Positions 1 to 4,750 of a stretch of 19,369 bases of DNA are shown here, piece by piece. The DNA is taken from NCBI GenBank assembly GCA_937904375.1, contig CALDIG010000007.1, positions 1 to 19,369 of the forward strand. The letters are read 5' to 3'. Under the pieces are notes generated by a model. The model did no database searches. It was not told the origin of the DNA and saw only the letters and a list, made by a program, of their open reading frames with translations. The position numbers and the translations under genes were made by a program. The first letter of the stretch is position 1. Every line of letters starts with the position of its first letter. The stretch is from an uncultured Prevotellaceae bacterium. GTDB lineage: Bacteria; Bacteroidota; Bacteroidia; Bacteroidales; Muribaculaceae.

Positions 1-2
1 AG

Positions 3-50
3 TGTGAATCGGCTCTTCAGGCACTTCTTATCCTGCAAAATGACCAATAG
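3..50 (+). CDS. Possible 3' tail of an upstream gene (partial)
   Basis: One plus-strand frame is open from the window edge to a TAG at 48-50 and reads CESALQALLILQNDQ. It looks like the natural end of a protein, but only 15 residues are visible. No family can be assigned. In Bacteroidetes dtd is often preceded by uvrC, but nothing here identifies uvrC. A second frame stays open to about position 96, so the choice of frame is not certain. Confidence 0.25.
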   Translation, partial: CESALQALLILQNDQ

Positions 51-55
51 GCCTT

Positions 56-126
56 ATTTTATTTGTCTAAATCTATCCCAAAACACCCGAGTTTAGAGAA
101 ATAAAGCATTTTATTTGTCTAAATCT
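56..126. repeat. Pair of 19-bp direct repeats upstream of dtd
   Basis: An identical 19-bp AT-rich sequence (starts ATTTTATTTGTC) occurs at 56-74 and 108-126, 52 bases apart start to start. A partial third copy of its core (TTTATTTGT) lies at 146-154, just before the dtd -7 box. It may be a binding site or decay of an older duplication. No function can be read from it. Confidence 0.6.
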
Positions 127-153
127 TTCACAAGATTTGTCAAAATTTATTTG

Positions 154-161
154 TAACTTTG
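154..161 (+). promoter_or_regulatory. Bacteroidales -7 box for dtd
   Basis: TAACTTTG matches the Bacteroidetes -7 consensus TAnnTTTG. The nearest TTTG upstream (136-139) is only 14 bases away, shorter than the usual spacing of about 20, so the -33 element is weak or absent. Transcription would start near 168 and give a leader of about 30 nt. Confidence 0.55.
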
Positions 162-196
162 CATCTGATAACTGATTACTGAAATCTGACAACTGA
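162..196 (+). repeat. Five heptamers (NNNCTGA) in the dtd leader
   Basis: Five consecutive 7-base units each end in CTGA. They begin immediately after the -7 box and end one base before the ATG of dtd, so essentially the whole predicted leader is a degenerate heptamer repeat. The same design with other consensus sequences recurs before deoC, polA and the MBOAT gene. Confidence 0.8.
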
Positions 197-197
197 T

Positions 198-650
198 ATG
201 CGAATAGTAATACAACGAGTGACGGAGGCATCGGTCGCTATAGGCGGCGAGGTGCATAGTGCGATAACGGGAGGCTACATGGTTCTGGTGGGTGTACGCG
301 AGGGCGACACCGAGGACGACGTGCGGTGGCTGGCGCAGAAGACGGTGAACCTGCGCGTCTTTGACGATGACGCTGGCGTGATGAACCGCAACATCCTCGA
401 TGCCGGCGGCGAAGTTCTGGCAGTGAGTCAGTTCACCCTCAACGCTAGCACCAAGAAAGGCAACCGTCCCAGCTACATCCATGCCGCGGGCCACGAACTC
501 GCAGTGCCACTCTATGAACTCTACTGCCAAGAGGTGGAGCAGCTGATGGGCAAGCCCGTGAAGCGCGGCGTCTTCGGTGCAAATATGCAGGTGTCGCTCA
601 TCAACGACGGCCCCGTCACCATCATCATCGACTCACGCCTGCGGGAGTGA
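198..650 (+). CDS. dtd: D-aminoacyl-tRNA deacylase
   Basis: Hydrolyses D-aminoacyl-tRNAs (and Gly-tRNA-Ala), recycling tRNA and keeping D-amino acids out of protein. It acts in the cytoplasm as a homodimer. The 150-residue length is typical of bacterial DTD. Both signatures are present: the SQFTL motif at residues 77-81 with downstream NASTKKGNRPSY, and the Gly-cisPro motif (G138-P139 in INDGPVT) that enforces chirality. The N-terminus MRIVIQRVTEASV is canonical, so the ATG start is secure. It is convergent with the toxin-like unit that ends 23 bases downstream. In many Bacteroidetes dtd is followed closely by a MazG-like gene and deoC; here about 2.4 kb separates them (family knowledge recalled, not checked). 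Confidence 0.97.
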   Translation: MRIVIQRVTEASVAIGGEVHSAITGGYMVLVGVREGDTEDDVRWLAQKTVNLRVFDDDAGVMNRNILDAGGEVLAVSQFTLNASTKKGNRPSYIHAAGHELAVPLYELYCQEVEQLMGKPVKRGVFGANMQVSLINDGPVTIIIDSRLRE

Positions 651-673
651 AAAGGATATTGTAGGGCGTGGAT

Positions 674-1307
674 CTAATCTCTCAGTAGAGTTAATGCCCA
701 TTTGGGAATATCGTCAAAATAACGTTTAAATAATTTCCCGTCAATTGTTCTAAAGAGAAGACGAGGAAGTTCGTTATCTATTGAGTTATCATAGATATAG
801 GCGCGGTTAACAAAAGAAATAGCCTCCTCGGCATTGATAAGCGACTTATAATATCTTGATATAATTTTTGAAATTGGCACTTCATGACCTCCGTTGATAA
901 AACGTTGTGTGATGCGCGCAACGTTGATGGCAGGGTCGGATGTGCAAACATAGAATAGTCGAATGAAGAACCCTGCCTTTTTTGCTTTTCTAAGGAACTC
1001 GAGTTTTTCTTCTGAAGAGAACACAGTTTCAAACACAAAGTCCCGACCTTGTTCCAAACACAAAGTCCCGACCTTGTTCCAAACATTCATATCGCAGTCG
1101 AGTAGCATATTCGGCAGCTTTCAGCACAGCTTCAGGCGAGTTCCAATTACCAAAAGTTTCTTGAGCGATATTGTCAGGATTAATATAAAAACTCCCGGCT
1201 GCCCATTGGTCATTGAGCAGCTGTATTGTCGTGGTTGTCTTTCCTGAGCCATTAGGACCCGCTACTACGCAAAGTGTAGGTTGTTTTTCAATTATTTCTT
1301 CCTTCAC
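674..1307 (-). pseudogene. Zeta-toxin-like P-loop kinase, frameshifted by a 25-bp tandem duplication
   Basis: The N-terminal part (from 1307 downward) has a perfect Walker A, GPNGSGKT at residues 17-24, then FYINPDNIAQ, as in the zeta-toxin/AAA family. The rest (ETVFSS, IRLFYV, RITQRFINGGHEVP, IISRYYKSL) is in another frame. Residues CLEQGRDFVF are encoded twice because 25 bp are duplicated at 1031-1080. The span is 634 nt; removing 25 leaves 609 nt, exactly a 202-residue protein reading ...EQGRDFVFETVFSS.... FETV and the GGH..P loop with following arginines are typical of this family, which includes UDP-GlcNAc kinases that block wall synthesis. As written, translation ends early and yields a 92-residue product with the Walker A but not the second half. 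It overlaps the small upstream gene by 20 nt, suggesting co-translation. It could be dead, or reversibly off if the repeat contracts. Confidence 0.88.
1031..1080. repeat. Exact 25-bp tandem duplication inside the zeta-like gene
   Basis: Two identical abutting copies, 1031-1055 and 1056-1080. One base of identity precedes and five follow, so 56 bases show the 25-base period. Since 25 is not a multiple of three, the second copy shifts the frame. Confidence 0.97.
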
Positions 1308-1488
1308 GTTGTGAGCGTCTTATTTCTATAATCTTTACTACCTCATCAAGTCTTCTTTGCTTTTCGGCCTCGGCTCTAGCGCTAGACTCTCGTGCTGCAT
1401 TGCCCACGTCCTCCATGAGCGCTTGAAGCATCTCGTCGGTGGGATCCTCGGTAGAAGCTAGTCTATATCGTTTGTAAATCTCTGTCAT
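1288..1488 (-). CDS. Small charged protein, candidate antitoxin for the zeta-like gene
   Basis: A 66-residue, highly charged, probably helical protein (ARAEAEKQRRLDEVV in its second half). No known antitoxin fold is recognised by eye. Its 3' end overlaps the start of the zeta-like gene by 20 nt on the same strand, the tight antitoxin-first arrangement expected of a toxin-antitoxin pair. Function is inferred from position and size alone. It could instead be an accessory or regulatory protein of the kinase. The reading frame is intact, although the partner is broken. Confidence 0.7.
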   Translation of the reverse strand: MTEIYKRYRLASTEDPTDEMLQALMEDVGNAARESSARAEAEKQRRLDEVVKIIEIRRSQREGRNN

Positions 1489-1517
1489 CTCGTCTGTCGC
1501 TTATAATATTTCGACAG

Positions 1518-1525
1518 CAAAATTA
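1518..1525 (-). promoter_or_regulatory. -7 box for the small protein/zeta-like unit
   Basis: On the minus strand this reads TAATTTTG, fitting TAnnTTTG, about 30 bases before the start codon at 1488. No TTTG is found at the ideal distance upstream, so this is a partial match. Confidence 0.45.
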
Positions 1526-1626
1526 CAAAAGTTTTTTTAAATATAGAAAAATCAAATTAAAAATATATCATATCACATAAAACAAACACACAGGGAGGCG
1601 ATGATAAGTTTCGATATTCGGGATTA

Positions 1627-1672
1627 ATGAATTCTTTCAAATTTCGCAAGTTGTTAACTTGCTCAAATTCAT
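1627..1672. promoter_or_regulatory. Nested inverted repeat in the divergent intergenic region
   Basis: GCAAGTT (1646-1652) and AACTTGC (1656-1662) form a 7-bp stem with a 3-base loop. An outer pair ATGAATT (1627-1633) and AATTCAT (1666-1672) flanks it, slightly off-centre. It lies upstream of the secreted-protein promoter in a 352-base gap that otherwise holds AT-rich sequence and the two promoters. It could be an operator or part of an upstream transcript. Function unknown. Confidence 0.5.
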
Positions 1673-1711
1673 AATATCTTTAAAATATTTCTTTGAATAA
1701 AAAGAAAATCT

Positions 1712-1719
1712 TATCTTTG
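1712..1719 (+). promoter_or_regulatory. -7 box for the secreted-protein gene
   Basis: TATCTTTG is a full match to TAnnTTTG. TTTC at 1688-1691 stands 20 bases upstream as an imperfect -33 element; a perfect TTTG at 1692-1695 is only 16 bases away. Transcription from about 1726 would leave a leader of about 115 nt before the ATG at 1841. Confidence 0.65.
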
Positions 1720-1721
1720 CA

Positions 1722-1827
1722 ATGTCATTGCTGATTTTCTTTTCTTGAAATGCAGCACAAAAGAAAAGTGACATCAAATATGACAGATTTTAAAGAACCC
1801 TCTAGTATTGTTAAACCAAAGTGCTGC
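1722..1827 (+). promoter_or_regulatory. Structured 5' leader, possible H-type pseudoknot
   Basis: Stem 1 pairs ATGTCA (1722-1727) with TGACAT (1769-1774) and TTTTCTTTT (1735-1743) with AAAAGAAAA (1759-1767). The loop of that stem contains GCAGCAC (1752-1758), perfectly complementary to GTGCTGC at 1821-1827, 13 bases before the start codon. The geometry allows a pseudoknot close to the initiation site. If transcription starts near 1726, part of the outermost pair would lie before the transcript start. No known riboswitch family is recognised. Confidence 0.4.
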
Positions 1828-1840
1828 GACATTTGGAAAT

Positions 1841-3037
1841 ATGAAGAAATTATTACTACTTACCGCTGTGGCGTCAATGGCAATGTGTGCTGGCGCCCAA
1901 CCTGTACACACCATGAGTAAACCTGCTGGCAAAGCAACTGCCAATGTGGAGATTATCACCGAGCAACCCGAGGGAAACGTGGTGTCCTACACCCGCTCGG
2001 GCGAGTACATGACAGCAAGCCTCTATGGATATGACGCCACGCAGCAGACCGGACAGATGAAGATCACTTATGCCGCCGACAATAAGACCGTTTATCTTCT
2101 CGACCCTCTGGCCTACGGCGAGGGCACTGGAGTGTGGGTACAGGGCGAGTTGTCGGACGACGGCACCACCATCACCGTGCCGCTGGGACAATATGTGTCC
2201 TACAACGAGACATATAACTATGGCCTGATTCTGGCTTGGGGAGAGACCTCCATGATTGACCTTGGCGATGATTTCTATTGGATTGATTTTACCCCTGAAG
2301 AGGGTGTTGAAGCAGTAACCTATTCGGTAGATGCCGTGAGTGGCACCATTACCTTAGTAGGCTCGGAGGGTGATGCCTCGGCTGACTATCCCAACAACCT
2401 CCTGGCACACGGACTGGCAGGCATCTGGAGCGACGACAGTTCGCTGGCAACCATTGAGTGGGGCACGACCTTTACTCCTCTTGACGACGCTGTTGCCGCC
2501 GTTCCCGCCAATCCCGAAGCACTGGAGTTCTTCGACTGCGGCGACGAGAGTGGTTACACACGCTTTGACTTTAACATCAACCTGCTAGATGTTGATGGAA
2601 ATCAGCTGCATGCCGACTTGGTGACTTACAGCATCTATACCGATGATGACCAATTGTTCACATTTGATGCGGCAACCTATGGCGCGGCAAACGGCTTCGA
2701 CGAGGATATGACCGAGATCCCTTACGGCTTCAGTGGCGAGGACTTCTATCTGCGCCGCGTTTACTTCTATCGCACCAATGACGGTGATAATCCTCTACTC
2801 AACTGGCGCATAGGCATCCAGACGCATTACACTGTTGACGGCGTGCGCAACTCGTCGGATATTGTCTATCTCGAGGTGTTGCCATCTGCCATCGAAGGCG
2901 TTCAGGCAGGAAAGACCGCTGTGGCCGAACGTTATTACAACATGGCTGGACAGGAGATCGCAAATCCCACTGGCATCGCCATCAAGGTGACAACCTACAG
3001 CGACGGCACCACTTCGGCAACAAAGGTAGTGAAATAG
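1841..3037 (+). CDS. Secreted protein with Bacteroidales-type C-terminal tail
   Basis: The 398-residue protein starts with a clear Sec signal peptide, MKKLLLLTAVASMAMCAGA, probably cleaved before the following Q. An in-frame TTG at 1808 would add 11 residues ahead of the signal peptide and is unlikely to be the start. The Cys in SMAMC does not form a good lipobox. The mature part is acidic and beta-rich, with many Asp, Gly, Thr and Tyr and no catalytic motif that I recognise. The end, RYYNMAGQEIANP then GIAIKVTTYSDGTTSATKVVK split by a Thr-Gly, resembles the C-terminal tail shared by many secreted Prevotella and Muribaculaceae proteins and thought to act in sorting or display (recalled, not searched). 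MazG starts only 9 nt after its stop, so the two may be co-transcribed. Function unknown; a cell-surface or exported role is inferred. Confidence 0.85.
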   Translation: MKKLLLLTAVASMAMCAGAQPVHTMSKPAGKATANVEIITEQPEGNVVSYTRSGEYMTASLYGYDATQQTGQMKITYAADNKTVYLLDPLAYGEGTGVWVQGELSDDGTTITVPLGQYVSYNETYNYGLILAWGETSMIDLGDDFYWIDFTPEEGVEAVTYSVDAVSGTITLVGSEGDASADYPNNLLAHGLAGIWSDDSSLATIEWGTTFTPLDDAVAAVPANPEALEFFDCGDESGYTRFDFNINLLDVDGNQLHADLVTYSIYTDDDQLFTFDAATYGAANGFDEDMTEIPYGFSGEDFYLRRVYFYRTNDGDNPLLNWRIGIQTHYTVDGVRNSSDIVYLEVLPSAIEGVQAGKTAVAERYYNMAGQEIANPTGIAIKVTTYSDGTTSATKVVK

Positions 3038-3046
3038 ATAACATTT

Positions 3047-3403
3047 ATGACTATTCAAGAGGCGCAGGAGCGCGTGGATCAGTGGATAAAGACCTATGGG
3101 GTGCGCTACTTCAATGAGTTGACTAATATGGCGATACTCAGCGAGGAAGTGGGCGAGGTGGCGCGCATCATCGCCAGGCGTTATGGCGAGCAGTCGTGCA
3201 AACCCAGCGACGAGGACCGTGACCTGGGCGACGAGCTCGCCGACGTGCTGTGGGTGGTGATGTGCCTCGCCAACCAGACGGGCATCGACCTCGACGAGGC
3301 TCTGCAACGCAACTTCGCCAAGAAAACCGCCCGCGACGCCTCTCGCCACAAAAATAACGAGAAAATAAAACTCGAGAACTCGAGCGAGCGATCAGTCGAG
3401 TAA
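3047..3403 (+). CDS. MazG-like nucleotide pyrophosphohydrolase
   Basis: A 118-residue all-alpha NTP pyrophosphohydrolase of the MazG superfamily. The Mg-binding signature ExxE...ExxD is visible: EEVGE at residues 33-37 and DELADVLW at 62-69 (E34, E37, E63, D66). Such enzymes hydrolyse (d)NTPs to NMPs plus pyrophosphate and may remove aberrant nucleotides. The exact substrate cannot be read from the sequence. The start ATG lies 9 nt after the upstream stop. The last ten or so residues (LENSSERSVE) and the stop codon are encoded by the octamer repeat starting at 3372. The catalytic domain ends before that, so the tail looks like a read-in extension with no family role. deoC follows after the repeat; linkage of mazG-like and deoC genes fits nucleotide salvage. 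Confidence 0.93.
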   Translation: MTIQEAQERVDQWIKTYGVRYFNELTNMAILSEEVGEVARIIARRYGEQSCKPSDEDRDLGDELADVLWVVMCLANQTGIDLDEALQRNFAKKTARDASRHKNNEKIKLENSSERSVE

Positions 3404-3507
3404 TCGAACGGTCGAGCACTCGATTAGTCGATTAATCGAGCATTCGAACGGTCGATCAGTCGAGCAGCCTAGCAATTGAGTAGTTGAGCACTCTAACGGT
3501 CGAAAAG
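3372..3507. repeat. Seventeen-unit octamer array (TCGANNNN)
   Basis: Seventeen consecutive 8-base units keep strict register over 136 bases. Most begin with TCGA followed by four variable bases; the 3' units decay to CCTA, TTGA or TCTA. Units such as TCGAACGG recur but are not all identical, so this is a degenerate satellite rather than a fresh expansion. Its first four units form the 3' end of the MazG-like gene. It then hands over to a heptamer block that leads into deoC. Confidence 0.93.
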
Positions 3508-3514
3508 CTGAAAT

Positions 3515-3542
3515 AACTATAAACTTTGAACTGTAAACTATA
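3515..3542 (+). repeat. Four heptamers (AACTNTN) before deoC
   Basis: Four 7-base units beginning AACT run to six bases before the deoC ATG. One unit is AACTTTG, which with the preceding bases resembles a spaced-out -7 box (TA, three bases, TTTG), so the repeat may contain a weak promoter. Confidence 0.8.
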
Positions 3543-3548
3543 TTCTTT

Positions 3549-4445
3549 ATGGCAGAAAAAATTGAAAACAAGTATTTGGCTGCTATCAATGGCAGCATCG
3601 TGACTGAAGACGACGCTAAGGTAAAGGCCGAAGTGGCAAAAATCATCGAGGAGCACGCCGCCGAGAACAACACCCGCGAGGTGCAGGAGTTCCTGCTTAA
3701 CACGGTGGACCTCACCATATTGAGCACTACCGACAGCGAGCGCAGCGTGGCAGCTTTCACGCAAAAGGTGAACGAATACTGGCGCAACTATCCCGACTAT
3801 AAGAACGTGGCGGGAATATGCGTGTATAGCAACTTCGCCCAGGTGGTGCGCGCCAACCTTGAGGTGAGCGACGTGGATGTGGTGGTGTGCAGCGCCAGCT
3901 TCCCCGCTTCGCAGGCACATCTGGAGACAAAAATCGCCGAGACAGCCCTTGCTGTTGCCGACGGCGCCGACGAGGTGGATATCGTCATCAATATGGGCTA
4001 CTTCCTTGATGAGGCCTACGAGGAGCTGTGCGACGAGATCAGCGAGATTAAGCACGCTTGCCACGGCAAGATGCTCAAGGTGATCCTCGAGACTGGCTGC
4101 CTGGAGACTGCCGCCAACATCAAGAAGGCGTCAATCCTGGCAATGTACTCGGGTGCCGACTTCATCAAGACTTCTACCGGCAAGATCTATCCCGGCGCTT
4201 CGCTCGAGGCTGCCTATGTGATGTGCCAGTGCATCAAGGAGTACTACGAGAAGCATGGCGTGATGGTGGGCTTCAAGGCTGCTGGCGGCATTCGATCTAC
4301 CGAGGACGCAGTGAAGTACTACACCATCGTGAAGGAAGTGCTCGGCGAGAAATGGCTCGACAACCGCTACTTCCGCATCGGCGCGTCAAGCCTTGCCAAC
4401 GCCCTCTTCCAGTCCTTCACAGGCACCGACAAGAAAGCATTTTAA
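3549..4445 (+). CDS. deoC: Deoxyribose-phosphate aldolase
   Basis: Class I aldolase that splits 2-deoxy-D-ribose 5-phosphate into glyceraldehyde 3-phosphate and acetaldehyde, the last step of deoxynucleoside catabolism, in the cytoplasm. It is a TIM barrel with a Schiff-base lysine. The active site is intact: D144 in ADEVDIV, Schiff-base K207 in FIKTSTG, and K243 in GFKAAGGIRS, matching E. coli D102, K167 and K201. At 298 residues it is longer than the E. coli enzyme (259) because of an N-terminal extension of about 40 residues, as recalled for Bacteroidetes versions. The ATG follows the heptamer block directly. MazG upstream and Cdd and PolA in the same window fit nucleotide metabolism. Confidence 0.97.
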   Translation: MAEKIENKYLAAINGSIVTEDDAKVKAEVAKIIEEHAAENNTREVQEFLLNTVDLTILSTTDSERSVAAFTQKVNEYWRNYPDYKNVAGICVYSNFAQVVRANLEVSDVDVVVCSASFPASQAHLETKIAETALAVADGADEVDIVINMGYFLDEAYEELCDEISEIKHACHGKMLKVILETGCLETAANIKKASILAMYSGADFIKTSTGKIYPGASLEAAYVMCQCIKEYYEKHGVMVGFKAAGGIRSTEDAVKYYTIVKEVLGEKWLDNRYFRIGASSLANALFQSFTGTDKKAF

Positions 4446-4446
4446 G

Positions 4447-4635
4447 AGTTCGCCGCTCAGCCTCACGGCTTCGCTAGTTCGCCGCTTCGCCTGACGGCTT
4501 CGCTAGTTCGCCGCTTCGCCTGACGGCTTCGCTAGTTTGCCGCTTCGCTAGTTTGCCGCTTCGCTAGTTCGCCGCTCAGCCTCACGGCTTCGCTAGTTTG
4601 CCGCTTCGCTAGTTCGCCGCTCAGCAAGCTGAGCT
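4447..4635. repeat. Composite 29/16-bp tandem array between deoC and polA
   Basis: The array begins one base after the deoC stop. Long 29-base units (AGTTCGCCGCTTCGCC then TGACGGCTTCGCT) lie at 4447-4475, 4476-4504, 4505-4533 and 4566-4594. Short 16-base units (AGTTTGCCGCTTCGCT) lie at 4534-4549, 4550-4565 and 4595-4610. A partial unit is at 4611-4635. The order is L L L S S L S P. The short unit equals the long one minus 13 bases bounded by GCTTCG, the outcome expected of slippage between those internal repeats. Long units carry small GCC/GGC hairpins. Units are near-identical and no unrelated spacers exist, so this is not CRISPR. Confidence 0.93.
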
Positions 4636-4680
4636 AGTTTACGAGTCTAGGAGTCCAAACATCTAGCAAGCGCAGCTTGC
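4619..4680. other. Two hairpins after the 29/16-bp array
   Basis: GCTCAGC (4619-4625) pairs with GCTGAGC (4628-4634) around AA. GCAAGC (4666-4671) pairs with GCTTGC (4675-4680) around a 3-base loop. Neither is followed by a T-tract, so they are not classical terminators, though they may protect the deoC 3' end. The stretch at 4660-4706 contains two related 24-base units, both starting ATCTAGC and ending CGGCA. Confidence 0.5.
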
Positions 4681-4715
4681 GGCAATCTAGCGAGCAACGC
4701 GAGCGGCAGACCCCC

Positions 4716-4750
4716 TTAACACTTAAAACTTTACACTTAACACTTATATT
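4716..4750 (+). repeat. Five heptamers (TTAACAC-like) abutting the polA start
   Basis: Five 7-base units, two of them exactly TTAACAC, end flush against the ATG of polA. The stretch is AT-rich and unstructured, as expected for translation starts that do not rely on a Shine-Dalgarno. The same TTACACTTAAC string recurs just before the MBOAT start. Confidence 0.8.

Noticed and set aside
778..1086. 102-codon minus-strand ORF inside the zeta-like gene
   Set aside because: Third frame generated by the 25-bp duplication; it matches the kinase only through the repeated segment.
1808..1840. TTG start for the secreted protein
   Set aside because: It would add 11 residues before an otherwise ideal signal peptide beginning at the ATG at 1841.
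4447..4635. CRISPR-like array between deoC and polA
   Set aside because: The units abut without unique spacers, differ by an internal 13-base deletion, and no cas gene is present.
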